Shown one piece after another: positions 1 through 12,235 of a stretch of DNA of 64,000 nucleotides. A program made the translations under genes and the position numbers. Below the pieces are notes generated by a model. The model did no database searches. It was not told the DNA's origin and was given only the letters and a program-made list of their open reading frames with translations. The stretch's first letter is position 1. Every line of letters begins with the position of its first letter. The DNA is from Megachile rotundata (Eukaryota; Arthropoda; Insecta; Hymenoptera; Megachilidae): positions 13,702,001 to 13,766,000 of the forward strand of contig NC_134993.1 in assembly GCF_050947335.1 (NCBI RefSeq), read 5' to 3'.

Positions 1-1029
1 AATCCTACGCGTAGTAATCCAACGCGTACTAATACAGCGTGTGGATATCCAACGCGTAGTAATCTAGCGCTTGCTTATTCTACGCGTAGTAATACAACGC
101 GTAATAATGCAACGCGTGGTAATTCTAAGAGTAGGAATCTAATGCGTGGTAATCTAACGCGTAGTAATCCAGCATGTGGATATCCAACGCGAGGTAATCC
201 AACGCGTAGTAATGCAACGTGTGGTAATGCAACGCGTGGTAATCCTACGCGTAGTAATCCATTGCGTAGTAATCCAACGCGTACTAATACAGCGTGTGGA
301 TATCCAACGCGTAGTAATCTAGCGCTTGCATATTCCACGCGTAGTAATACAACGCGTAATAATGCAACGCGTGGTAATTCTAAGAGTAGGAATCTAATGC
401 GTGGTAATCTAACGCGTAGTAATCCAGCATGTGGATATCTAACGCATGGTAATCCAACGCGTAGTAATGCAACGTGTGGTAATGCAACGCGTGGTAATCC
501 TACGCGTAGTAATACAATACGCAGTAATCCAACGCGTATTAATACAGCGCGTGGATATCCAACGCGTAGTAATCTAGCGTTTGCATATTCCACGCGTAGT
601 AATACAACGCGTAATAATGCGACGCGTGGTAATTCTAAGCGTAGGAATCTAATGGGTGGTAATCTAACGCGTAGTAATCCAGCATGTGGATATCCAACGC
701 GTGGTAATCCAACGCGTAGTAATGCAACGTGCGGTAATGCAACGCGTGGTAATCCTACGCGTAGTAATCCAATGCGCAGTAATCCAACGCGTACTAATAC
801 AGCGTGTGGATATCCAACGCGTAGTAATCTAACGCTTGCATATTCCACGCGTAGTAATACAACGCGTAATAATGCAACGCGTGGTAATTCTAAGAGTGGG
901 AATCTAATGCGTGGTAATCTGACGCGTAGTAATCCAGCATGTGGATATCCAACGCGTGGATATTCGACGCGTAGTAGTCCAACGCGTAATAATCCTCGCG
1001 CTCTGATTGGTCCATGTCTTCCGTCTTAA
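1..1029 (+). repeat. 15-bp ACGCGT satellite array, 255-bp higher-order unit (copy 1)
   Basis: Tandem 15-mers with consensus AATCCAACGCGTAGT, cut by the window edge. Diagnostic variants (for example AATCTAATGCG) recur at 136, 391, 646 and 901, exactly 255 bp (17 units) apart. One forward frame is open as a pentapeptide repeat (Thr-Arg-Ser-Asn-Pro type) from 142 to 1029, and the reverse strand is open as well, so I treat it as non-coding satellite. Confidence 0.95.
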
Positions 1030-1130
1030 TAATTCAAAAACGAAGCTTCGAATCCAATTTCTGCAAAGGAAAATTTTATTCAGAATCAACTCCCCTTTAT
1101 TTCAGGGACACTAGTGAGACCCTAAAAAAG
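1000..1130 (+). repeat. 3' flank shared with the array at 42745-44530
   Basis: From the last array units through TGGTCCATGTCTTCCGTC and onward to about 1130 the sequence matches 44540-44665 with scattered differences. Two arrays 43 kb apart therefore share non-repetitive edge sequence, showing they moved or were duplicated as a block. Confidence 0.8.
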
Positions 1131-2305
1131 ATTCCTTTAAAAAAACCAATCGAATTATCGTACCCACAACGGGTAGATAGTCGATAGAAAAAATAGCGAG
1201 CGATCAGACAGCCAGCTGAAGCGTGATGAAAGAAATATTGTAATAGAGAGAGAAAAATAGACTTCCCAATCTTTTTCGACAGCGGGGAAGCGCTTCTTCG
1301 TGGACCAAGCTACGTAGGAACGAGAAAAAGCAAGCGAATTTTTTGATTCGATTACATTATTTTTTCTCATTTATACGTTTCTTTTTTCTCGTTCGTATTC
1401 ACCACGGAAGTAGTCTTCTTAGTCTTGTAAGAGAAGAAATCGATTTGCAGCTCGGCTCCGCCGAAGCGAGGGACGAAAACTTTAAAATAAATAAAACACG
1501 ATGTAGCATTTTTCAATGGAGAATAGCCGAATCTCTGTTACGGAAATTTAAGATAATTGTACATCACGATCCAATTATGATTTTATTGCGCAGCTGCGTT
1601 TTGTATTGGAGAGAAATAAATTCCTGTAGATAGAACGTTTCGATGAAATTCATGGTCGATAAAATGCATGCGTCGCGAAATTTTACTCCTTTCCTTCTGC
1701 GACCCGCAAACAGAGAAAGAACAAATCGATGTCTACGTTTTTTATTTTAGAGTCCGAGGAAAACTTAGAAGTCGACGCGTAGATTTCCCTTCGAGGAACA
1801 CGAAATTCCGGAATGTAGATATTCGTTTGTTCCTTGTCATAAGAAAAAGGAGAAAGAAAACGGTTTTATAAGATGTATAATATAAATGGTCCAGAGTGAT
1901 CTGGAATTTGTAACTTTTATACGTGAAGGGGGACACGTTACCGATCATTTTGTTCTTTTTTTTATACCCGATCTTTTATCCCATGATCAACCTCTCCCCC
2001 CTTTTCGTTGTAATGTAAATTAAATTATTCTGCGTTTGTAAAGTAACACTGTCGCTAATCGACAAGGTGGCACACGACACGGACATGGCATACAGATAAC
2101 GACTTAAAAAAAAAACAGTATAAGGCCCGTTTAAACGGCAGTTTAAATATCTATAATCAAGGTTGTTTTATGTATGATTGTGCGTGTAACATTGTTAATA
2201 AACTAACGATGCTTATGAAAGTTCTTTCACTTTTTACACCTGGACTTCCTTTTTTTTATTAACATTAATATTTATACGTGTCTTATTATGTAGACTTTCG
2301 AAGAT
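1131..2305. other. unique AT-rich stretch without recognisable gene
   Basis: No splice-bounded exon, RNA gene or repeat seen. Open frames here are short (up to 96 codons) and low in complexity. Confidence 0.5.
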
Positions 2306-2356
2306 ATTTTCAATTCGATGTAGCTTCGGATTGACGTGTTCGGTCCATCAATTTTA
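2306..2356 (+). repeat. 51-bp array-edge sequence, copy also at 19153-19203
   Basis: Starts ATTTTCAATTCGATGTA and runs to the first array unit; matches 19153-19203 at 46 of 51 positions. The second copy has no satellite attached. Confidence 0.75.
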
Positions 2357-2865
2357 CGCGTTGGATTACCATGCGTTGGATATCCACATGCTGGATTACT
2401 ACGCGTTAGATTACCACGCATTAGATTCTTACGCTTAGAATTACCACGCGTTGCATTATTACGCGTTGGATTACTACGCGTAGAATATGCAAGCGCTAGA
2501 TTACTACGCGTTGGATATCCACACGCTGTATTAGTACGCGTTGGATTACTACGCATTGGATTACTACGCGTAGGATTACCACGCGTTGCATTACCGCACG
2601 TTGCATTACTACGCGTTGGATTACCACGCGTTGGATATCCACATGCTGGATTACTACGCGTTAGATTACCACGCATTAGATTCCTACGCTTAGAATTACC
2701 ACGCGTTGCATTATTACGCGTTGGATTACTACGCGTGGAATATGCAAGCGCTAGATTACTACGCGTTGGATATCCACACGCTGTGTTAGTACGCGTTGGA
2801 TTACTGCGCATTGGATTACTACGCGTAGGATTACCACGCGTTACATTATTACGCCTTGAAGTTGT
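2352..2865 (-). repeat. 15-bp ACGCGT satellite array, inverted (copy 2)
   Basis: The same 15-mer in opposite orientation (GGATTACTACGCGTT on plus). The 255-bp higher-order spacing is kept: the CATTAGATTC variant lies at 2419 and 2674. About two higher-order units. Both strands are open, as expected from the unit. Confidence 0.95.
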
Positions 2866-3083
2866 ATACACGAGGTTATTTTGAATAATTAATTACACGT
2901 TTTGTGGATATATTTTGAGCATTTTTATGATTGAAGAGTGGTCAGCAATGCATTATTTACATTGTTCGATCATAAAAGTTCAAAAATAATGTTCGGGTAA
3001 TGAGTAATTAATTATTTTGTGTCAGCTTTGCGATACGTACATGAGCTGCCTACGTCAATTCTACTGCGCATGCAAAGTGCAAT
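2866..3083. other. short unique spacer
   Basis: AT-rich sequence between the inverted satellite and the foldback element; nothing recognised. Confidence 0.5.
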
Positions 3084-4373
3084 ATTTCGGCACTTTGACG
3101 ACGTAGTATGGTTCCTGAGGCATTTAGAAACAAATTTTGATTAGGGTTTGATGCGTTTTGATGCCTAATAAAGCCAGAAAATGAATTTTTGTAGAATTCG
3201 GTCCAAAACGGTACAAGTGGCGCCATCTAGCGGCGAGCGGCGGAACTACAAAGAACTAAATTTTCGATTTTCTCGAAAACTAGGCACTTTTCCGAAATTC
3301 TGAGATATACAAATTGTTCCTTATCGCCTACGGAATCGAATGAGTACTTTCATAGCCCTCTAGGACCCTTATTAAAGAAATTAGAAAAATAGCTCATTTC
3401 ATGGACCAAAAAATTGCCGTCCATCTAGCGGTGAAAGTTGGAACTACAAAAATAGAAAATCTCGATTTTCTCGAAAACTAGGCACTTTTTCGAAATTCTG
3501 AGATATACAAATTGTTCCTTGTGGCGTAAGGAATCGAACGAATCTAATTATAGCCATCTAGGACCATTATTAAAGAAAATAGAAAAATAGCCCATTTCAT
3601 GGACTAAAAAATTGCCGTCCATCTAGCGGTGAAAGTTGGAACTAATCGAAAAAAGGCCATGAATTACACTTTTTTTCTAATTTCGTTATTAATAATGCTA
3701 GCGTCTTATAATGGTATTCTATCGATTCGATAGGCGACAAGGAACAATTTGTATATCTCAGAATTTCGGAAAAGTCCCTGGTTTTCGAGAAAATCGAGAT
3801 TTTCTATTTTTGTAGTTCCAACTTTCACCGCTAGATGGACGGCAATTTTTTGGTCCATGAAATGGGCTATTTTTCTATTTTCTTTAATAATGGTCCTAGC
3901 GGGCTATAATTATATTCGTCCGATTCCGTAGGCGACAAGGAACAATTTGTATATCTCAGAATTTCGGAAAAGTGCCTAGTTTTCGAGAAAATCGAGATTT
4001 TCTATTTTTGTAGTTCCAACTTTCACCGCTAGATGGACGGCAATTTTTTGGTCCATGAAATGAGCTATTTTTCTAATTTCTTTAATAAGGGTCCTAGAGG
4101 GCTATGAAAGTACTCATTCGATTCCGTATGCGATAAGGAACAATTTGTATATCTCAGAATTTCGAAAAAGTGTCTAGTTTTCGAGAAAATCGAAATTTTA
4201 GTTTTTTGTAGTTCCGCCGCTCGCCGCTAGATGGCGCCACTTGTACCGTTTTGAACCGAATTCGACAAAAATTGATTTTCTGGCTTTATTAGGCATCAAA
4301 ACGCATCAAACCCTAATAGAAATTTGTTTCTAAATGTCTCAGGAACCATACTACGTCGTCAAAGTGCCGAAAT
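3084..4373. mobile_element. foldback element: 1.3-kb near-perfect palindrome with internal tandem modules
   Basis: The left end ATTTCGGCACTTTGACGACG is the reverse complement of the right end at 4354-4373. Each arm holds three modules of about 197 bp, marked by CCATCTAGCGG at about 3224, 3421 and 3617 and by its complement CCGCTAGATGG at about 3829, 4027 and 4226. The symmetry centre is near 3729. No transposase and no clear target-site duplication. Structure fits a foldback-type non-autonomous DNA transposon; the 60-codon frame inside is incidental. Confidence 0.85.
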
Positions 4374-5640
4374 GTTCATTTTTTAATTTTCCTTAAAACG
4401 CGGCCAACGAAGTTGCAAAGTCAAGTATAAGAGCTTCGTTCGCCTTTTTAATTTCGCCCTTTCGTTGCAAAGAAAGTTACATCATGTAATCGAAGGAAAA
4501 GATTACGGTTCACGGTAATTATTAGTAACACGCTTCACGTGTTCACGTGAATTTGAAGGTAATGACAATGACTCGACAATAAATTTATGCAGTTAAATTG
4601 CTACCCTTTGCGCGCTTGTACGAGTACTAGGTGTTTTGCGACTCGATAGCACGATAGTTTTACTGCAGTTGAAATTATGCAGAAAACGTAAATTACTGAT
4701 CTATTATTATCCGTAATCTGCAAAGCACACGATTTTATGAAAAATGATTTCAAAGAAATGTATAAAAAAAGTTTTATTACCATTGAATTTTATATTTTAA
4801 GAAAATAAAAATTAAGTCTAATTTATTCTATGTTTAATAAGAAAATAAATATAAATAATACTGTAATAAAAGTAAGAAGTACGAGAAACCTTCTCTTTTC
4901 CATTTTGAAAAGCGCGCCATGAGTAGTTACCGTTGCCGCCATCTTGTGGTACACCACGTAACTACGCGTCAAAAGTCAAAACTGTATTAACGAACATGTG
5001 CTGTTTCGATTTTATTCGTTTTAACTCGGTAAATGTGTTTCCAATTTTACCTGTGCACTGTGTAATTATTACGAGTTTCAACAAATCGGAAAAGTTAAAT
5101 GGAAACAGACAACAAAAAAAGTTACATTCGTCAATCGATAATCTCGTGATCCATGAATTTTTTAATTATCGAATTTAGTGCATCAAACTTACAGTGATAT
5201 TATTATTTACCTCATGCTGTCATCATCAAATGATATATTTGTCACTCAAACTCTTTATTTGATCAAAAAATTTGTACAGTGAATTGTGGTGTCAATGTCA
5301 CTATTCTAACGTGCACATGATATTAAATTACGCAGTACAGTAGTAAGGTTAGTATCCTCGTATTACGGTAAAAATTAAGTGTCTTACTAAAAGACTGGTT
5401 TCTTTTATTTTTCGAAATGATAATAACAATGTTATTTGATTATGATCAATAGTAATTAATGTGTAACTACAGGTTTCACAGATGTATTTCATTAACATAT
5501 GCTACGAAATTTATTAATAAAATATTTGTCCGTCATTTGCATATGAAATAGAAATATAACAAAAACTTTTAATAAGTAAATTAGCTGTTAATAATAAATA
5601 AACAGACTTTATAAATATTTGAAACTTACTTTTCGCGGCA
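4374..5640. other. unique AT-rich stretch
   Basis: No exon or RNA gene recognised. A GCCGCCATCTTGTGG motif sits near 4935; function unknown. Confidence 0.45.
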
Positions 5641-5957
5641 GCTAATTCGAATTAAATTGTATTGCGCGCGCAGACATAGCCGGGTAGCCATTGCGCCGGT
5701 TGAAGCTGCGCGCGCATCTAGAGTCACGTTTCTCGTACGTGAAGCATCAGTTACCGCCGCGCGGCCGCGTGATTCACAGTTTTCGAAGTCTCCTTTCAAA
5801 AAAGATTGTCCAGTTTATTGTGTGTTTGTTGTCTGTTCAATTTACCACTAAATTAAATATAAATACCGCGTAACCGAACAATACTTTCTGTTAATAATAC
5901 CGTATTTCAAGTCGCTTCGGTACTAACAATGAATAACTCGCGGAAATAGTTACCGGT

Positions 5958-6145
5958 TCAGTGACACTTTGACTTTAAACTAAAAATTGGTTGTGTGTAT
6001 CAAAATAATTTATCATCGGGAGTGAACTCGTGTTTTATCAAGTTAATTCGACAATGAAGACAACACCGGTGACCAACAATTGAATGTTAACGCGGACAAC
6101 CGAAGTTCTGACAAGGACATCAATTTTGACACCGACGCCATTAAG
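5958..6145 (+). promoter_or_regulatory. candidate promoter and non-coding first exon of plus-strand gene
   Basis: The surrounding 0.5 kb (5640-6145) is CpG-rich against an AT-rich background. It has TATAAATA at 5859-5866, an arthropod-type initiator TCAGT at 5958-5962 and a good donor AAG|GTAGGA at 6145/6146. Together these would make a non-coding exon of about 190 nt. The TATA box is too far from this initiator (about 95 bp) to serve it, so the exact start is unknown. Linking this exon to the coding exon at 28090 is inference from strand and order only. Confidence 0.3.
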
Positions 6146-7587
6146 GTAGGAATTATTTTTTAACGAACATTTTGTTCTTATTTTTAAATCGTACAAAATG
6201 ACGCGTTTCTGAGTTATGGGATGAGCTAAGCGCGACCTAGAAAACAGAACAATAAAAGTGTAACGATTACCAATGACAAACGGTTCATAAATTTTTCTTC
6301 AAACTATTTTGTTTCTTTCAAACGTAATTTGACGCTTCGTGCGTCGTAGGTGTGCAAGGGGGAAAGTAATGGCGGTCATTTGAGCAATAACTGTAATAAA
6401 ATAAAGTACGAAATCAAATGTTTATCGTAAGTCGACTACAAACTTAGTCATTGAATTATTACTCGAATGAATCTGTACGATTCGATAAAACCTATAATCG
6501 TTTCTATTTATCGATCTTTTTAAACGGGTAATATAAAGTACAATAATTGTGTGCCTCTGACATTTCGTTTTGTAATACTAGTAGCCACCATTGCCCCATT
6601 TTTCCCTATTCATAAAGCGAACACAATACGTTCGATTAAAACAGACTTTTACGATTCTTAACGAAAGAATTCGCTTCTGTCGAATAAACTCGAACGTTGT
6701 TTAGTAACCAGTGCACATCCTTCCGTATTTTGGAGGAAACTATAGCGGGTTGAAACTCTCGTAAAACGGAAATACATACGCCACATAAATAGGTTACAGC
6801 TTGTGTAGCAAACATGGAGACCTAAATGGATTAATTAATTTGCGTTAAATCTGATAGGAAAATTGAACGTAGCTTGATAAAATACTGTACTTATATACGT
6901 GCGAGCAACAGTTGTCTTCAGAATTTAATTCCGTTGTATAGTGTGCGTTGCAATAGATCCAAACAGTCAAATACACAATTTGCTGACATTGCAGCGTGTT
7001 CAAAATTTAACACAGCTATTAATCATAGTATATTAATTCTCGAATGTAATTATATTACTACAGAATAAAGGTGACGTGTCTCTAGGACATTACCAAGTTG
7101 TTCTACACTTTAATTCAGTTAGGGATTACTAAATGTTTTCTTACCGAAACTTTCAAACTTGCTCATTGCTTCGAGTTTCCCTCTTCTAAGAGAAAATAAA
7201 TTTCATCCTGCTAAACTTTAATCGAGACGCTACATTGTTACCGTGAGATTTTCTACCGTTTGATTGTTTCCTCGTTGGCAGGTGTTTCGAACTTCCTTAT
7301 TCATGAAGATTTCAGTCTGTTAAGCCTGGAACACTTCTGGGCTTAGAAAACTCCGAACTACCTCGCAATCGAGCGGAATTCCAACAGCAGAAGAAATTTA
7401 ACATATTTTTTAATTCCTTTCAAGTTATCTTATTAAGCTCCTTTATAAACGGGACAAGTAATAAGATTGCTAAAGACAGCTGTACAGACAGGAAACAATT
7501 CCTCTGGGGGATTTTTGTAATCAGGTGCACGAATGGTTTAGGAATATTTCACTTTCAATATTCGAGACATTCGCGATTTGCAAATAT
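6146..7587. other. unique stretch, probable intron
   Basis: AT-rich, short frames only. Would be the start of the first intron if the donor at 6146 is used. Confidence 0.4.
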
Positions 7588-8830
7588 CAGGATCTGAGGA
7601 TATTTGAAATCTAGGGATATTTGTGAGCTGGGGATATATGGGGGCTAGGGATATTAGAGATTTGGGGATAAATAGAATTTAGGGATTTTTTTAGATCAAG
7701 AATATCAGAGTTTGGAAGTACAGATCTAGGGATATTTCAGGTTAGTGATTTCTTTGGATCTAGGGATATTTCGGTCTAGCGATTTTTGGATCTAGGGATA
7801 TTGGGGATAGTGATATTTTAGGTCTAGGGATATTTCAGTTTAGCGATTTTTGGATCTAGGGATATTGGGAATAGTGATATTTTAGGTCTAGGGATATTTC
7901 AGTTTAGCGATTTTTGGATCTAGGGATATTTCAGTTTAGCGATTTTTGGATCTAGGGATATTCCAATTTAGCGATTTTTGGATCTAGGGATATTTCAGTT
8001 TAGTGATTTTTGGATCCAGGGATAATTCAGTTTAGCGATTTTTGGATCTAGGGATATTTCAGTTTAGCGATTTTTGGATCTAGGGATATTTCAATTTAGC
8101 GATTTTTGGATCTAGGGATATTTCAGTTTAGCGATTTTTGGATCTAGGGATATTTCAGTTTAGCGATTTTTGGATTTAGGGATATTTGGTCTAGTGATAT
8201 TTTGGGCCTAGGGACATTTCACTCTAGTGATATTTTGGATCTAGGGATATTTCGGTTTAGTGATTTTTGAATCCAAGGATATTTCGATCTAGAGATATTC
8301 TGGGCCTAGGGATATTTCGCTCTAGAGATATTTTGCGTCTAGGGATATTTCGATCTAGTGATTTTTGGATCTAGGGTTATTTCGCTCTAGTGGTCTTTTG
8401 GACCTTGAGATATTTCGGCCTAATGATATTTTGGATATAGGTATATTTCGGTCTGGTGATAATCCAAAATATCACTAGATTATTATTTAGATATTATTTA
8501 AATATCACTAGGGATATTTTTATGTAGAGACAGTGGATCCTAGAGATATCTTAGATCTAGAAGTATCAGGTCTTGTGATATACTAGATCTAGGGATATTA
8601 GTGCTCTAGGGACTTATCGAATATCAGAAACCTAGTGGTACAAATATTAAAGATCTTATCTGGGGAAATAGGAAATAGATATTTGGTAGCGATTTAGATA
8701 TTCGTAGGTATTTGAAATCTAGAGATATTCGGCATTAACAGGTATTTGAAGTCTGGGGATATTAGGAATCGAATAAGGACAAAGGGATTTAGTGATATAA
8801 TTTATGAATCTGGGATATAGGATCCAGATA
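7588..8830 (+). repeat. minisatellite, GATCTAGGGATA family, 32-bp core
   Basis: Degenerate edges with a regular core (about 7741-8180) of 32-bp units made of GGATCTAGGGATATTTC plus AGTTTAGCGATTTTT. G-rich on the plus strand. No open frame of note. Confidence 0.92.
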
Positions 8831-10327
8831 AAGGAATCTATCTACACGTTCGATTCTCGCTTAATTCAAAATTCTACATTTGCAATTCAGAACTGCGCTG
8901 TACTTCAATTGAATGAGAAATCTGAATTGGCAATTAGGACGTAATCGAATGTGCTGTGAGCGTAATCACGTAATTAATCGAATTACGTAGAATCTATAAT
9001 TCCTTGAATAATTCTGTAATTACGCTGCGCAACGACGTCGCACCTGAGTATTCATGAATCGATCAAAGAAACATTTCGCGCCTCCTTATTGTCTCGAAAT
9101 CTATTTTTTTCGAACGTATCACTGTGCTTCACGCCACGGGTTCATTGAATTCCAAATGGGTTATTCAGATCATAGACAAGAGTTAATTCTTTATCGTGCA
9201 TAGATCGGAACTTCGTTGCATGCGCTTTCTTATCACCGTCAAAGCTCCGCGTTTCTTTTCTCCCGTTCTTCTCGTGTCTCGGCCCTTTAAAAAAACGAAC
9301 GCGAAATCATCGGTTACCGTCGGCCAAGATTTCCTGGATAACGAAACGCTCGCGTGGATATCTCCGTAGATTAATTGTCTTAAGCGGGGAAGAAAATTGT
9401 GGCGAAAATTATGGAGGGAAACGATCGGTGACGGGCGATTCTTTGTAAGTGGAATGTGACGGCAATGATCAGCCGTGTTCGGCTCACGCAAATTGCCTTA
9501 TTAACAACGCCCGTTATAATTTTCGACATTTCCTGCGGATTATTCAAGATCACGCTATTTCTCGCTGAAATTTATTACGTAACGAAAGATTTATTCTCCT
9601 AGGTGCTTTCTTTCTCGAACGATAGTCGTTGAAATCGAAAGACAGAAATACCGTGTTGCAATTCGAGTAATTTTGTCGCGCATGAATAATTACTTTTCCA
9701 ATTATCGGTGTAATATTCAATGTGCATTGGTCTTTGACATTTCCATGTTACAGATATTCGATATTTAGCGATGCAATTGTTTAACTATTTACATTTACTA
9801 CCTTACATTTTAATCACACTTTATTTCTAATAATATTAAAAGGCTGTTTAGAATTTCTTCCTGGTATTTTAGTGTATCCGAGAAATTAAATTAGATCTAG
9901 TAATTTCAAGGGTTGAATCGTGCACGTACAATTGCGTAAAGTACAATTTTTACCCAGAGATCTGTGAACGGTTCGCCACTAATTGCTTCTTGGTTAGGCT
10001 TCAATTAAATCTCGATTGGCTATCGACTAGCGATTGGTCGAACGTCGGTTGACCACTGGGCGAATCTTTGTTCTTGGTCAGACCGAAATTACATTCAAGT
10101 CGACTATCAGTTCGCTTCGAAGTTACCGCAGTCCGTTGACAAATCTGATTAGCTCCAATTATCCCAATTAACATTCGTATAACTTGCTTCCCTAATCAAC
10201 GCTTGGCACTCCTCATTGAATTACAGGGATTCAATTTCTTGTAGAATTTTTAATTTAAAGGTGCGAACTCGCTATAACATGAATGCAGCAAATCTGAACT
10301 CAATCAAACTTAATCAACCCGAAAACC
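8831..10327. other. unique stretch, no gene seen
   Basis: Contains a 102-codon minus-strand frame (9183-9491) with no recognisable domain and no supporting signals; judged chance. Confidence 0.45.
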
Positions 10328-10990
10328 GACCTAACCTAACCCAAACCTTCAGTAACTGTGCAGAATCTAATCAAGTTTAATCTAACCTCAGACTAACCTA
10401 ATATCAAGGAGCAGTAAGCCAATCTAACCTTCAGCAATTATAAATTAACCTATTCTAACCCCAAAATATTTTAACCTAACCCTAACCTAACTTCATCCTA
10501 ATTGGACCTAACCCTAATCTAATGTCATCCTAATTTGATCTAACCCTAACCTAACGTCATCCTAATATGACCTAACCCTAACCTAACGTCATCCTAATAT
10601 GACCTAACCCTAACCTAACGTCATCCTAATATGACCTAACCCTAACCTAACGTCATCCTAATATGACCTAACCCTAACCTAACGTCATCCTAATATGACC
10701 TAACCTTAACCTAACGTCATACTAATATGACCTAACCCTAACCTAAAGTCATCCTAATATGACCTAACCTTAACCTAACGTCGTCCTAAACCGACCTAAC
10801 CCCAACCTAACGTCATCTTAATTTGACCTAACCTATAGTAACCTTAAACTATTTTAACCTAACCCTAACCTAACATCATCCTAATCTGACCTAACCTACA
10901 GTATTGATGAACTAACCTAACGTGCTGTAATTATAACCTAACATACAGTAACCCCAAGCTACTTTAACCTAACCCTAACCTAACGTCCTA
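10328..10990 (-). repeat. telomere-like (CCTAA)-rich array with 32-bp unit
   Basis: Blocks of CCTAACCCTAACCTAA alternate with GTCATCCTAATATGA. The combined 32-bp unit repeats about eight times (10540-10800), with looser CCTAA-rich sequence on both sides. CCTAA is the complement of the insect telomere repeat TTAGG. It is interstitial and degenerate, so it is not an active telomere. Confidence 0.85.
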
Positions 10991-12235
10991 ATGAGATCTA
11001 GCTACGAAATATTTTCGATAATTTTGACAGGTACTAATTTCATTAATGTCTACATCGCACAAGAATTTCGTATCTACGACAGAATGCAACGAAGCGTTAA
11101 TTACGAAACTTGCTATTCGTTTATCTTTGACCTAAATTCGGCAACGCATAGTATATTTGCAACCGAACGGAACAAAGGGCTAACAAGTTTTTGCAGCCAA
11201 CGAACTTACTTATTATTCATGATGAAATTATTGTGCGAACGTAAGACGCGTGCTTAACAATTCCTCCCTAAGATCTGACTTTATCACGGTTTCAAACGGC
11301 AACGTAAATTGCGTTAAAGTGCATCGCGAAGGGCCTCGAGACGAACGCATTTACAAGGGGAAAGGCTGCAACAACAATCGCGGAACCGACGTTAATAAAC
11401 AACCGATCGGTTTACGACGCGACGAATGTAGAGTTCAGCAACGCAAGGGACTCGCTTCACCGCGATAAATCCTGGGAACCGTTATACCGGCTTCTAGAAT
11501 CGCGACACACGATCTCGAAGATCGTATTAATTCTCGTTCACCGCGAACGAATTTTCTGGTTCGCCGTCGTATCATAATTCCCGTTAAATTGACTCAACAC
11601 GGAAATTCAATATTTATTTACCGCACACGAAACGTGGCGCACGTGTATTTCTATCCGGGGGAGATTAAACTGTCGATCTTCGAACCGAAAGACTCACATG
11701 TCCGAGGTGCCAGGAAATTCAAATAACTGTTTAAACTTCTAAATCTGTTATCGAGAAGATGGTTAGAAGTAATAAAATTTGAATAGCGGGTCGATCGAGC
11801 GCAATTAAGCGCAGTAACGATTGGTCCCGTCTAGGAAGTTGCTCGAGGTTATTCGTATCGAGACACGGGGACGAGCAAAGTTCGAAATTGGGTCGATTGA
11901 TGTAAACCGTGTTTACTCTGACCGTGGAAGTAAGTACACGTGGCTGGGACGAAGACGAATAGATTCGACGAAGGTCAGCCAATAATGGTCCGAACGTGGC
12001 CATTAACCGTGTAGCGTACCCGATGCTTTCTCCGCGACGTAACAAGCGCGCGGAGGTGCAACGCGAATCTCTCTAACGGCACGCTAAAACGACGTATCAA
12101 TTAGCCGCGAACGATAGCTACACTTTTATCGATGAAACACACGCTCCGCCGTTGCTAAGATAAAACTTGCACGTTGCGCGTACACGTTGGCCGGAACAAA
12201 TTTTTCTCCGGCAACTTTTCGCCACTTTTCAAAGA
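10991..12235. other. unique stretch, no gene seen
   Basis: Moderately CpG-rich toward 11300-12200. Frames of 70-104 codons on both strands lack recognisable content. Confidence 0.4.

Noticed and set aside
3749..3931. 60-codon frame in the foldback element
   Set aside because: Its sequence is the mirror image of the other arm and shows no protein similarity.
9183..9491. 102-codon minus-strand frame in unique sequence
   Set aside because: No family resemblance, no promoter or splice signals; length is within chance expectation for a 64-kb window.
10328..10990. Functional telomere end
   Set aside because: The array is internal, degenerate, with a composite 32-bp unit and unique sequence on both sides.
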